From assembly GCF_900112495.1 (NCBI RefSeq), contig NZ_FOMA01000001.1, forward strand, positions 248,001-312,000: a stretch of 64,000 bases of DNA. The letters run 5' to 3'. Position 1 is the first letter of the stretch. Each line of letters begins with the position of its first letter. The notes under the pieces were generated by a model, which had not been told where the DNA came from, did not search any database, and was given only the letters and a program-made list of their open reading frames with translations. The stretch is from Bacillus sp. OV322. Its GTDB lineage: Bacteria; Bacillota; Bacilli; Bacillales; DSM-1321. Positions 48,637 through 56,929 of this stretch are shown in pieces. Position numbers and translations under genes: made by a program.

Positions 48637-49380
48637 TTAATCAAACGTACTGCGGAATTTTTCAGGAAGAAATGGCATGGAAGATGGCACTGATACGGTT
48701 TCGAGTTCAGGATAGCGCAGGGCGGTTAATTTTCCGCCGAAAACGCAGCCTGTATCAATATTAAAGGTGTTGTGGATATGCCGCACCTCTTTAACTGGGG
48801 TATGGCCATAGACAATTAATGGCTTTCCTTTATAGCTCTTCGCCCAGTCACGCCTTACCGGTGAGCCGTCAGGATGCTTTTCGCCTGAGATGTCTCCATA
48901 AAGGACAAAGGTTCTTACCTTATCTGATGTCTTGCCAATATAATCTTCTTTTATGCCAGCATGTGCAATAATCAGCGAATGGCTGTCAGCAATCTGATAT
49001 AGTGGTGACTGCTCATAAAGATCCATGAATTTCTTTCTGATTTTCTTTTGGCTCCTTGCAGGCAGGGCTTCATATTCTGCTACAGTGGTTTCGAGGCCAT
49101 ATGTAATCTGCACCTTGTTTCCCAAAAAGAAACGATAAAGCTTATTGCAATGATTACCGGGCGAATACAAAGCAAGCTTATGTATAAGAACCAATTCATA
49201 AACAACTTCAATGACCTTCAGTGAATGTGGCCCGCGATCGGTCAAATCTCCAACAAATCCGAGAATCCTGCCATCCGGATGAACAGGGTATCCTTTTGAC
49301 CAGTCATAACCAAGCTGTTTTGTGAGTGACTCAAATTCATCAAAACAGCCATGGATGTCTCCGATAATATCTATTTTCAT
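48637..49380 (-). CDS. prpE: PrpE, bis(5'-nucleosyl)-tetraphosphatase (asymmetrical)
   Basis: 247 aa metallophosphatase. Motifs [10 protein letters not shown] near the N-terminus, [26 protein letters not shown] and [10 protein letters not shown] bind two metals. B. subtilis PrpE hydrolyses Ap4A. ATG 49380 after GGGGGAG is chosen; the frame extending to 49416 has no better ribosome site. Position next to yjbO matches B. subtilis. Confidence 0.92.
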   Translation of the reverse strand: MKIDIIGDIHGCFDEFESLTKQLGYDWSKGYPVHPDGRILGFVGDLTDRGPHSLKVIEVVYELVLIHKLALYSPGNHCNKLYRFFLGNKVQITYGLETTVAEYEALPARSQKKIRKKFMDLYEQSPLYQIADSHSLIIAHAGIKEDYIGKTSDKVRTFVLYGDISGEKHPDGSPVRRDWAKSYKGKPLIVYGHTPVKEVRHIHNTFNIDTGCVFGGKLTALRYPELETVSVPSSMPFLPEKFRSTFD

Positions 49381-49606
49381 AAAAACTCCCCCTAATGCTT
49401 CATTCACTCGATACATCTATAGTACCACCACCTGCTTTAATAAAAACAGGCTATGTTTCTCACCATCTAGTATAGGCCATGGAGGCAAATTTCATCCCGC
49501 AGCCTGTTTTATCCTTATTGGTTTTCAAAAGGAAAGAGAGCGCATGTACAGCAGAATAAAAAACACCCCAAAGGTGTTTCTTTGCGCTGATTTTTGTTAT
49601 ACTTGA

Positions 49607-49626
49607 ATTAAGTACTAGGTACTAAT
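49607..49626 (+). promoter_or_regulatory. FapR operator of fabI
   Basis: ATTAAGTACTAGGTACTAAT is a near-palindrome matching the FapR site and lies just downstream of a TATACT -10 (49598-49603). A small hairpin AAACACC...GGTGTTT (about 49561-49580) precedes it. Confidence 0.85.
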
Positions 49627-49656
49627 GACTCATAATAAATTGGAGGACATGAGGCT

Positions 49657-50430
49657 ATGACTCTTTCTTTAGAAGGTAAAACATTTGTAGTGATGGGTGT
49701 TGCAAATAAACGCAGTATCGCATGGGGAGTTGCACGTTCTCTTCATGAAGCTGGCGCAAAATTAATATTTACATATGGACGGGAACGCACGGAAAAAAGT
49801 GTGCGTGAGCTTGCTGCAACTCTTGATGGAGCATCTTCCCTGATTCTTCAATGCGATGTGTCAGAAGATCAGTCCATTGAACAATGCTTTAAGGAAATCA
49901 AGGAAAAAGCAGGAGTGATTCACGGAATTGCCCACTGTGTCGCTTTTGCCAATAAAGAAGAGCTGAACGGCGATTATATGAATACAAACAGAGAAGGCTT
50001 TCTGCTTGCGCATAATATCAGTTCATATTCACTGACAGCAGTCGCAAAAGCAGCGCAAGGCCTGATGTCAGAAGGCGGATCTATCGTAACGATGAGCTAT
50101 CTTGGCGGCGAGCGTGTCCTTCCGAATTATAATATTATGGGAGTGGCTAAGGCGTCACTTGAAGCAAGTGTAAAATACTTGGCAAACGATTTAGGCAAAC
50201 ATGGCATCAGAGTAAATGCTATTTCTGCAGGCCCAATCCGGACTCTATCAGCGAAAGGTGTCAGTGATTTTAACTCCATTCTGCGGAAAATTGAAGAAGA
50301 AGCCCCGCTTCGCCGCACAACAACTCCTGAAGAAGTAGGAGACACAGCCCTATTCTTATTCAGCGGCCTTTCAAGAGGCATTACAGGTGAAAATATACAT
50401 GTGGATTCAGGCTATCATGTAATGGGCTAA
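49657..50430 (+). CDS. fabI: FabI, enoyl-ACP reductase I (NADH)
   Basis: It reduces enoyl-ACP in the last step of each fatty acid elongation cycle. 257 aa, SDR-type fold with GVANKRSIAWGVA at the cofactor site and the catalytic pair YNIMGVAK (Tyr near 157, Lys near 164). FabI with its own FapR site complements fabH-fabF upstream. TTGGAGGA is the ribosome site. Confidence 0.96.
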   Translation: MTLSLEGKTFVVMGVANKRSIAWGVARSLHEAGAKLIFTYGRERTEKSVRELAATLDGASSLILQCDVSEDQSIEQCFKEIKEKAGVIHGIAHCVAFANKEELNGDYMNTNREGFLLAHNISSYSLTAVAKAAQGLMSEGGSIVTMSYLGGERVLPNYNIMGVAKASLEASVKYLANDLGKHGIRVNAISAGPIRTLSAKGVSDFNSILRKIEEEAPLRRTTTPEEVGDTALFLFSGLSRGITGENIHVDSGYHVMG

Positions 50431-50447
50431 TGATAAATGTCTGTAAA

Positions 50448-50477
50448 GAAGCGTCTCATCTGAGGCGTTTTTTTTTG
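50448..50477 (+). terminator. Terminator of fabI
   Basis: GCGTCTCA / TGAGGCG with a two-base loop and a T9 tract. Confidence 0.85.
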
Positions 50478-50614
50478 TGGCCATGCACCTTTTTACGTTC
50501 ACTAACTCCGTTTAAACCCGCCAATATCATTTCTTCAGCCTGGAAGCTTGCAATACCATACATAAATGTAAAAAAGAAAAATATATTGTACATAGACCGG
50601 AAAATGGTCCAATT

Positions 50615-51025
50615 GTGAAGAGACCGGTGTTATTGATTTGTCTGGTTACCCAAAATGAATTTACATTAGTCCGAATTTATAAAAAGGGGGGAGCGGCTAT
50701 TCATACTGTAAAGAAGCACTTTTTCTTAATTGACGGAGTCCGTTCGGTTAATGAGGTCATAAAAAAGTCAGATAAGCGAAAATGCAGCATCCCAAGAGTA
50801 AGTGTTAAAAATGCCCTTTCTCAGGAAATCCTGCTTGAAAAGCTTGTCAAATTGCCGGCCTTTGCCCCAAAGCCGGTATGCCGATTTACCTTCAATGGAA
50901 AAGCAGTAATTGGACGCCTGGAAAAAAGGACTGATTCTATATTGTTTATCAGGCACCAATTCGGCAGGAAAATGACAGAATATCCAGAGAGGCTGCTTGA
51001 AAACATCAGCATACTGAAATATTAG
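50615..51025 (+). CDS. Hypothetical protein next to cotO, probable spore coat component
   Basis: 136 aa, basic, with Cys at several positions (ICLVT, RKCSIP, KPVCRF). The C-terminal 45 residues (CRFTFNGKAVIGRLEKRT to ENISIL) look like a small beta-barrel comparable with the end of the following CotO-like protein. The GTG start lacks a clear ribosome site; a start inside the frame after AAAAAGGGGGGAG (about 50688) cannot be excluded. It is 10 bases upstream of cotO and likely co-transcribed. Confidence 0.55.
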   Translation: MKRPVLLICLVTQNEFTLVRIYKKGGAAIHTVKKHFFLIDGVRSVNEVIKKSDKRKCSIPRVSVKNALSQEILLEKLVKLPAFAPKPVCRFTFNGKAVIGRLEKRTDSILFIRHQFGRKMTEYPERLLENISILKY

Positions 51026-51035
51026 GAGGCGGATT

Positions 51036-51686
51036 ATGGCAGACAACAAGAAAGAAGGCGCATCGGCTAAACCGCTATTTTATATCATCCAGCCGAATAT
51101 TACAGAAGGGCCAAAGCCAAATATGCAGCAAGAGTACCGCTCGAAAAATAAACAAAAGGCACATCCAATGAAGGAAGAGAAAAAGGTCCTGGAAGAGGAT
51201 GCGGAAAGCCGGAAAAAAGAAAATGAAGAAAGAAAACTTGAACAGGTAAAGGTAGAATTTGGCGTGTATGACGCCATGAAGGAAATCCAGGATGAGATAG
51301 AAGCAATTAAAACGGTAAAAGATCCCAAGCCCGCAGGCAATGCCGAGGCGATTAAAGAAATTAATGCCATCCTCGAAAAAGAATCCAATATGATTAAGAG
51401 GCTGATGAGCGGCGAAGAAGAGGAAAAGGAACAGCCAGCAGAAGCATTGCCGGTATATCAGGAAGAGAGAATGGATCCTAAGGAATTGAAGAAGATGAAA
51501 GAAAAGATTAATCGAATATTGAAAACTCCCAAAGAATCGCAGAAGCCTTACTGTGAAGCCGTCATCCATGGAAGTAAAATCCGGTTTCAGATTATCGGCA
51601 GGCAGGACGGCGATGTGAAAATTAAAGTCGGCAGCTCGGTTCATGTTGTCAGCCTCCAGGATATTCGAGACTTCACCATTGTTTAA
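51036..51686 (+). CDS. cotO: CotO-like spore coat protein
   Basis: 216 aa. The N-terminus PLFYIIQPNITEGPKPNMQQEYRS matches the CotO (YjbX) opening. A long Lys/Glu-rich, coiled-coil-prone middle (about 40-165) follows, then a C-terminal beta-rich module CEAVIHGSKIRFQI to LQDIRDFTIV. CotO is a morphogenetic coat protein needed for late coat assembly. The ribosome site is TTAGGAGGCGG. The neighbourhood after fabI matches B. subtilis. Confidence 0.8.
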   Translation: MADNKKEGASAKPLFYIIQPNITEGPKPNMQQEYRSKNKQKAHPMKEEKKVLEEDAESRKKENEERKLEQVKVEFGVYDAMKEIQDEIEAIKTVKDPKPAGNAEAIKEINAILEKESNMIKRLMSGEEEEKEQPAEALPVYQEERMDPKELKKMKEKINRILKTPKESQKPYCEAVIHGSKIRFQIIGRQDGDVKIKVGSSVHVVSLQDIRDFTIV

Positions 51687-51721
51687 AGCATGATAAAACT
51701 TTCCTGAAAGCGGTGAAGCTG

Positions 51722-52087
51722 ATGTACCTCGAAACCATCCATCCAGCTGCCATTATTTTGCTCGGTTTGGCTTCCTTCCGGTTAACAAGACTGATTGTTT
51801 ATGATAAGATCACTGAATTTTTCCGTAGACCATTTTTTAATGAAATAGAGAAGGAAAACGAAGAAGGCGTCACCGAGATTTACCTGCTGCCAAAAGATAA
51901 AGGAATAAAACGGTGGATTGGAGAACTGCTAAGCTGTTTTTGGTGTACAGGAATTTGGGTCAGCATATTTCTGTATGGGCTATACCTTCTTAAAAATCCA
52001 GCGGGGGACGCCGTGATACTTATCCTTTCCATAGCAGCCATCGGATCAGTGTTTGAAGTTGTAGTTACTAAGATAATGGGCGATTGA
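51722..52087 (+). CDS. yjcA: YjcA-like membrane protein (DUF1360)
   Basis: 121 aa with hydrophobic segments at about 6-24, 75-95 and 98-118. LGLASFRLTRLIVYDKITEFFRRPF and the Cys-containing LLSCFWCTGIWVS are typical of DUF1360, a sporulation-linked family. ATG 51722 is preferred to GTG 51713, which belongs to the AGCGGTGAAG ribosome site. Confidence 0.8.
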   Translation: MYLETIHPAAIILLGLASFRLTRLIVYDKITEFFRRPFFNEIEKENEEGVTEIYLLPKDKGIKRWIGELLSCFWCTGIWVSIFLYGLYLLKNPAGDAVILILSIAAIGSVFEVVVTKIMGD

Positions 52088-52092
52088 ACGGG

Positions 52093-52120
52093 ACAAAGCT
52101 TTTTCCACTTTCATATACTA
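52093..52120 (+). promoter_or_regulatory. Sigma-K-like promoter for the small Cys-rich peptide gene
   Basis: -35 ACA (52093-52095), 16 bp spacer, -10 CATATACTA (52112-52120), matching the mother-cell sigma-K pattern mACm / gCATAnnnTA. Confidence 0.65.
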
Positions 52121-52147
52121 ACCATATAATTAAAAGGAGGCTTTGTG

Positions 52148-52249
52148 ATGATCAGAAAACAACAGCCCATAAATATTGTGCAAAGACCTATTAAAAAGAG
52201 CCCCGCCGTAGCTGTTAAGAAAGGCTGCGGCTGCAATAAAGGAAAATAA
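52148..52249 (+). CDS. 33-residue Cys/Lys-rich peptide, putative sporulation peptide
   Basis: It starts MIRKQQPINIVQRP and ends KKGCGCNKGK. A perfect AAGGAGG lies seven bases upstream, a sigma-K-like promoter precedes it and a U-tailed terminator follows, so it is a self-contained transcription unit. Composition (basic, Gly/Cys tail) is like small coat or crust peptides, but no family was recognised. Confidence 0.65.
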   Translation: MIRKQQPINIVQRPIKKSPAVAVKKGCGCNKGK

Positions 52250-52260
52250 TAAAAGGGTTT

Positions 52261-52295
52261 GGACCTTATCTTAATGGATAAGGTTTATTTTTTTT
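52261..52295 (+). terminator. Terminator of the 33-residue peptide gene
   Basis: ACCTTATC / GATAAGGT with a short loop, then TTATTTTTTTT. Confidence 0.82.
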
Positions 52296-52409
52296 GCGGA
52301 AAATTAGAAGAGCACAAACGGATTCCGTCTATTTCCTTATCCTACCATTCATAAATTCCCATTACTTATAAGAAAATAGAGGTATAACCAAAAAACGGGA
52401 AGTGAAAAA

Positions 52410-52904
52410 ATGTTAACCTACAGAGAAAAAGGAATAGGCAAATGGCTTTCTTTGCCTGTATTTATGCTTTTTATTGTTCTTGCAGGCTGTTCAGGAGATG
52501 GCCAGAATAAGGATGATTTGTCACTTGTTAAGAAAATCGATCCGGCTCCAATGGATATCATCAAAACTTCTAATGAAAATGATGATACTGCGAAAAAAGT
52601 AAAAAAAGAAGTAGCCGGCCATAAGAACATTTATGACGTAGTGACGGTCAAGCATGGAAAAACCATTATCGTCGCCTACAAGGTGAAGCATCTTCACAGG
52701 TTCCAGATGAAAAGTATCGAAAAACAGGTAACGGAAAAACTCAAGAAGAGGTTCCCTGATCATCAATTCATCGTGTCGAGTGATTATAAGATCTTCCTTG
52801 AATCCGTGCGATTAAATGAAATGCTGCAAAAAGAAGATGTTCCAGAGAAAAAAGCCAAAAAGAAATTCCGGGAAATCGTTGAATTAAAGAAAGAGTTAAC
52901 CTAA
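52410..52904 (+). CDS. YhcN/YlaJ-family sporulation lipoprotein
   Basis: 164 aa with a lipoprotein signal ([15 protein letters not shown], lipobox LAGC at about residue 27). The mature part ([51 protein letters not shown]) is typical of YhcN/YlaJ spore lipoproteins. Such genes often precede spoVA genes; here an orphan spoVAE follows 46 bases downstream. GGGAAGTG is the ribosome site. Confidence 0.8.
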   Translation: MLTYREKGIGKWLSLPVFMLFIVLAGCSGDGQNKDDLSLVKKIDPAPMDIIKTSNENDDTAKKVKKEVAGHKNIYDVVTVKHGKTIIVAYKVKHLHRFQMKSIEKQVTEKLKKRFPDHQFIVSSDYKIFLESVRLNEMLQKEDVPEKKAKKKFREIVELKKELT

Positions 52905-52950
52905 ACAATCAGTATCTACAAATATGCGGTTAAAAAAGGAGGAATCTGCT

Positions 52951-53307
52951 ATGCTGCCTATGTTTTTTTGGGCTTTTGTTGTAGGAGGGATCATTTGCGT
53001 GATCGGACAGCTTCTGTTCGATGTTGCCAAGCTAACTCCAGCTCACACGCTTAGTACACTAGTTGTTGCAGGTGCAATATTGGATGGATTTGGCCTTTAT
53101 GAGCCCCTCATTGATTTTGCAGGAGCAGGAGCGACAATTCCCATTACCTCATTCGGTAATTCTTTAGTGCATGGCGCGATGCAGGAATCAGCGCGGCATG
53201 GGCTTATCGGCGTGTTAACAGGCATGTTCGAAGTAACGAGCTCAGGTATTTCAGCAGCCATCATATTCGGTTTCATAGGTGCACTGATTTTTAAACCTAA
53301 GGGCTGA
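52951..53307 (+). CDS. spoVAE: SpoVAE (SpoVAEb)-like membrane protein
   Basis: 118 aa with about four hydrophobic segments. [35 protein letters not shown] and the glycine-rich [21 protein letters not shown] match SpoVAEb, part of the dipicolinic acid channel of the spore inner membrane. ATG 52951 follows AAAAGGAGG. The usual partners spoVAC and spoVAD are absent here. Confidence 0.88.
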   Translation: MLPMFFWAFVVGGIICVIGQLLFDVAKLTPAHTLSTLVVAGAILDGFGLYEPLIDFAGAGATIPITSFGNSLVHGAMQESARHGLIGVLTGMFEVTSSGISAAIIFGFIGALIFKPKG

Positions 53308-53362
53308 GTGCCCTGAGTGTATCTTTTTTGAAATAGGCTATATATCTATGGAGTTTGCCTAT

Positions 53363-53389
53363 ACACCTTGGGTTTCCTGACATATGTTA
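53363..53389 (+). promoter_or_regulatory. Sigma-K-like promoter of yjcZ
   Basis: ACA (53363-53365), 15 bp, CATATGTTA (53381-53389). Confidence 0.55.
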
Positions 53390-53420
53390 GAAGGGAGAAC
53401 CCAAAGTGAGGTGAAGCGGA

Positions 53421-53564
53421 ATGTATGGATACGGATGGGGAGGATACGGACCAGGCTATGGTCATGGAGCAGGATACGGATACGGAGGCGGATATGGCTC
53501 TGGATTTGCTTTGATCGTAGTATTATTTATTCTCTTGATCATTGTTGGCGCTGCGCTATGCTAA
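53421..53564 (+). CDS. yjcZ: YjcZ-family small sporulation protein
   Basis: 47 aa: a Gly/Tyr-rich N-terminal half ([20 protein letters not shown]) followed by one membrane helix ([19 protein letters not shown]) and a final Cys. This layout defines the YjcZ family. GAGGTGAAGCGGA precedes the ATG. It is conserved just before spoVIF and yjcD. Confidence 0.9.
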   Translation: MYGYGWGGYGPGYGHGAGYGYGGGYGSGFALIVVLFILLIIVGAALC

Positions 53565-53572
53565 GCTTTTTA

Positions 53573-53605
53573 TTTAACGGAATAGGCGGCGCCTATTCCG
53601 TTAAA
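53573..53605. terminator. Palindrome after yjcZ, possible terminator
   Basis: TTTAACGGAATAGGC / GCCTATTCCGTTAAA, a perfect 15 bp stem with a three-base loop. T tracts are weak on both strands. Confidence 0.55.
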
Positions 53606-54029
53606 ATAATAAATGAATTTTCTTCCACATATGCTTTCTCAGCAAGTTCTCCGGTGTTTGGTCATTTTCCCTGCAGCGGCAGAAAAGGCTCAGACAAAGT
53701 TCTCTTCTAAAGGTGCATACTTCCGTACTTTCACGGGATGGTACCCGCTTTGGTTTATCTGGCGGGAAAATCAAGGGATTTATCCATACAGCTTCATGCT
53801 TTCTGCTTTTTCTTGGGGATGCCTCTTTCGTAAAGATTTTTAGTACGTTCCGCGCGTTACCGTTCAAATGAATGTTCACTTCATTCTGTTTAGCTTCAAT
53901 CTTTGTTACAAAAGCAAGCGGGAAGGAAATTCTTTCAGTTTCTGTTTCCATAACTGCTTCTGTTCTTGATATTTCCTTTAACTCTCCAATCCGGCGTTCC
54001 ATTTGCCTTGGCCTGCGGAAAAAAAACAC
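53601..54029 (-). CDS. Hypothetical protein, uncertain
   Basis: 142 codons from GTG 54029 preceded by AGGAGG seven bases upstream. The first 75 residues (RRIGELKEISRTEAV, FPLAFVTKIEAKQNEVNIHLNG) look protein-like; the rest is rich in Arg, Cys and Pro and looks out of frame. It may be a frameshifted gene. No family recognised. Confidence 0.4.
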   Translation of the reverse strand: MFFFRRPRQMERRIGELKEISRTEAVMETETERISFPLAFVTKIEAKQNEVNIHLNGNARNVLKIFTKEASPRKSRKHEAVWINPLIFPPDKPKRVPSRESTEVCTFRRELCLSLFCRCRENDQTPENLLRKHMWKKIHLLF

Positions 54030-54123
54030 AGCATTTCCTCCTGCCTATATATTACTTTTACATATCATATGCAGATATGCCCAGTTTGTTAAATACCTGT
54101 TTCCTCCTGTAAAAACTCCTATG

Positions 54124-54151
54124 AACCATTTCCTTCCGGACGCATAGGATA
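54124..54151 (+). promoter_or_regulatory. Sigma-K-like promoter of spoVIF
   Basis: AACC (54124-54127), 15 bp, GCATAGGATA (-10 core CATAGGATA at 54143-54151). spoVIF is known to be a late mother-cell gene in B. subtilis. Confidence 0.65.
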
Positions 54152-54177
54152 TTTTACAGAGAAGGAGGGCTTAGAGA

Positions 54178-54432
54178 ATGGAAAATAACTTTTTTAAAAA
54201 CATTGAAGGCAAAACCGGTGTAAATATGAAGGATGTTTTTGAACTGGCAAATTCTCTTCAGGGAGCTAACTTTAAAGATGAAGCGACAGTGCGGAGCGTA
54301 ATCAAAAGGGTTTCTCAAATTGCGAAAAAGCCGGTAAATCAGGAAACAGAGGATAAAATTGTGGCAAGCATCGTAAAAGACGGAAACAAATTAGACTTTG
54401 GCACACTTGCCAATATGCTTAATAAAAAATAA
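54178..54432 (+). CDS. spoVIF: SpoVIF, stage VI sporulation protein F
   Basis: 84 aa: FFKNIEGKTGVNMKDVFELANSLQ and TVRSVIKRVSQIAKKPVNQETEDKIV match SpoVIF (YjcC), which promotes assembly of GerE-dependent outer coat proteins. GAAGGAGGG precedes the ATG. It is flanked by yjcZ and yjcD as in B. subtilis. Confidence 0.92.
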   Translation: MENNFFKNIEGKTGVNMKDVFELANSLQGANFKDEATVRSVIKRVSQIAKKPVNQETEDKIVASIVKDGNKLDFGTLANMLNKK

Positions 54433-54448
54433 AACCACTGAACCAAAT

Positions 54449-54490
54449 GAAACAGGCGGGGGAAAAACCCCCGCCTGTTTCTATTTTTTC
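54449..54490. terminator. Bidirectional terminator between spoVIF and yjcD
   Basis: AAACAGGCGGGGG / CCCCCGCCTGTTT with loop AAAAA, then CTATTTTTT on the plus side. Confidence 0.9.
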
Positions 54491-56775
54491 AGTGCCTTTA
54501 AAAAACGTGAAGGATAGGCCGTTTTTCCGCGTCTTGTTTTTGGTACGGAAATGTACAGCTGTTCCTGTGCCCGGGTTGCTGCCACATAAAGCAGGCGCCG
54601 TTCTTCTTCAAGAGAGCTCTCATTGCCGTTTCTGTATTCCTCAAGGGAAAAGTCATGAGGGAGGCTGCCGTCTACTGCCGCCAGAATATAAACCGTTTTA
54701 TATTCAAGTCCCTTGGACCGGTGGATGGTTGTTAATTGGATGCTGTCTGTAAAATGCTTCGAAAGGTTTTTCACTTCTTTAATCATCGCAGTCATATGGT
54801 CTGCATGTTCAATAAATTCGGCTACCGTTTCAAAGCGTTTGGCGGCTACCCGCAAATCCCGGATATCATCGGAGGCCTTTTCAGCACTTACATCATTGCC
54901 GCGTTTTTTTACAAAATCCTTAAAGCCCAAATCCTTTTCAATGATTTCTAATGCAACAAGCGGAGAGACGGTTTTCAGTGAACGGATTTTTTTAGGCAGT
55001 GCTTTAAGCTTTTTTTCCTGAAAAGCATGTCCAGTTTTTACAAAAGAAAAGCTATCAATAAAATCACAATCCTGTAAAATGGTCTGAGCCTTCATTTCCT
55101 GAAGGACGCTTTGCTTCAGGAAAAGGGAAGAAAGAACTTCACCAGCAGGCTTCGGATCATGCGGCGTGAGGCTGAGCCGCATAAAAGCAAGCATACCTCT
55201 TACAAGCCTACGTTCGTAAAAGCTCTCTGCATCCCTTTCGATCACAAAAGGAAGCGTCGATGAAGCGAGCCGCTCAAAAATGGCCCTCGACATGGAATGT
55301 GTCCGGTAGAGAATCGCAAAATCCCCAGGACTTGCCCCGTTTTGTATTTTCTCCTGTATGTCCGTCACAATCATCGTTGCTTCAATTTCTTCATCATAAG
55401 GATAAAACATCACAGCAGGAGTGCCGTCATTGTGCTGAGCGCTCATGGTTTTGCTCATGCGGTGAAGGTTGCGTTTAATAATCCGGTTGGCTGCTGACAC
55501 AATTTCGTGTGAAGAACGGTAATTCTCCGTGAGCTTCACCACTTTTGAACCAGGATAGTCTTTTTCAAAATTCAAGATGAATGACGGGTTGCTGCCGCGG
55601 AAAGAATAAATGGCCTGATCATCATCTCCTACAGCACAAATATTATTTGTCTGTTTTGAAAGGAGCTTGATGAGTTCGTATTGAACTGTATTAATATCCT
55701 GAAACTCATCCAGAAGGAAGTACTTGAATCTTTGCTGATATTTTTCAAGAATGTCCGGGTTTTCTTTTAAGAATGAATAACACCCTGCGAGCATATCATC
55801 AAAATCATATCGGCCGTTATTTTCCTTATATTCTTCATAATGCCGATATAAAGCGGCGCAGGATTTTTCCCAGTCATCCCGAGGCTTGATGTTATCAGGG
55901 AAGATGAGGGAGTTTTTCCATAAGCCAATTTGCGCGATGGCATTTTCAAAGGAAAATTCCTTTTCATCAAGGGACATCTCTCGTGCAGCCATTTTCAGGA
56001 TCTTCTCTTTTTCCCAGTCCCACTTGATTAAATGCTCACGCTGCCATTTATGTGGTTCATGAAAAATCAGGATTTTATAAAAAATACTGTGGAAAGTGCC
56101 GCTTACGAGCTGAGAAAGCACTCCGGAGGTGATATTGGGATACGTTAAAAGCCGGTGCTTCATTTCATTAGCCGCCTTGGCAGTAAAGGTGACTAGCATG
56201 ATGCTCCTCGGATCGATTTTTTTAACTGTAAGCATATAGGCAGTCCGGACTGTCAGCACCCTGGTTTTGCCGCTTCCGGCACCTGAAAGCACAAGCAAGG
56301 GGCCTTCCGTTGCAGTGGCTGCGTCAGTCTGCTGCTTGTCCAGCACAATTTTCTGTTCGTTAAGCTGCTTAAAGAAGTCATCATTTATATCGGAGGAAAC
56401 GGGCGGCTTTGAGCGATAGGCCGGGCTTCCTTTGACAATCTCGCTTTTCCAGTATGGAAGGTATTCTGTCTTGGTTTCTGCAATCGCCCTTGATTTTGGC
56501 AGCCTGAATCCGTCTTCAGCTGACTCTTCCTGCTGGCTGCCAGTTTCATCGGCAGCTGCTGTTTCGCTTTCCGTTTCTGCAGCATCACAGTTGTGGGCCT
56601 TGGACGGGTGGTAAAAGTGGGGAGTTTCATTAATTCCTATATAAAGACGCACAGGATTTCCGCATTGTCTGCAAAAAAGCTCGCCATTTTTGCTCTTTTC
56701 ATAAAGCGGCTGCAGCCGATCAGGGGAGATGCGATTCAAATCAATTAAAGTATTGTGTAACATTGCTAATTTCAT
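54481..56775 (-). CDS. yjcD: YjcD, UvrD/PcrA-like DNA helicase with CoiA-like N-terminal zinc motif
   Basis: 764 aa superfamily-1 helicase. An N-terminal module (about 1-65) carries C35, C38, H53, H56 and C63 (LFCRQCGNPV, TPHFYHPSKAHNC); a variable acidic linker follows, then Walker A LSGAGSGKTR, motif II YFLLDEFQDIN, motif III CAVGDDDQAIYSFRG and the C-terminal TIHRSKGLEYKTVYI and YVAATRAQEQL. ATG 56775 after AGAGG gives the B. subtilis length; the open frame to 56940 upstream is not preferred. Confidence 0.92.
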   Translation of the reverse strand: MKLAMLHNTLIDLNRISPDRLQPLYEKSKNGELFCRQCGNPVRLYIGINETPHFYHPSKAHNCDAAETESETAAADETGSQQEESAEDGFRLPKSRAIAETKTEYLPYWKSEIVKGSPAYRSKPPVSSDINDDFFKQLNEQKIVLDKQQTDAATATEGPLLVLSGAGSGKTRVLTVRTAYMLTVKKIDPRSIMLVTFTAKAANEMKHRLLTYPNITSGVLSQLVSGTFHSIFYKILIFHEPHKWQREHLIKWDWEKEKILKMAAREMSLDEKEFSFENAIAQIGLWKNSLIFPDNIKPRDDWEKSCAALYRHYEEYKENNGRYDFDDMLAGCYSFLKENPDILEKYQQRFKYFLLDEFQDINTVQYELIKLLSKQTNNICAVGDDDQAIYSFRGSNPSFILNFEKDYPGSKVVKLTENYRSSHEIVSAANRIIKRNLHRMSKTMSAQHNDGTPAVMFYPYDEEIEATMIVTDIQEKIQNGASPGDFAILYRTHSMSRAIFERLASSTLPFVIERDAESFYERRLVRGMLAFMRLSLTPHDPKPAGEVLSSLFLKQSVLQEMKAQTILQDCDFIDSFSFVKTGHAFQEKKLKALPKKIRSLKTVSPLVALEIIEKDLGFKDFVKKRGNDVSAEKASDDIRDLRVAAKRFETVAEFIEHADHMTAMIKEVKNLSKHFTDSIQLTTIHRSKGLEYKTVYILAAVDGSLPHDFSLEEYRNGNESSLEEERRLLYVAATRAQEQLYISVPKTRRGKTAYPSRFLKALKK

Positions 56776-56929
56776 AGAAAAACCTCTAATCACATATGGA
56801 ATACTACTCATAATCATAACAGAACATAATAGAAACAAAAAGAGCACGAAGAACATGTTTATCTTATCAGTATAAGTGGTATGTAAGTAAAAAATTGTGA
56901 AAACATATGAAGAAAAGAGGTGGAAGCAG

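Noticed and set aside
53384..53710. Frame overlapping yjcZ in another phase
   Set aside because: The YjcZ frame has the ribosome site and the family composition; the other is its shadow.
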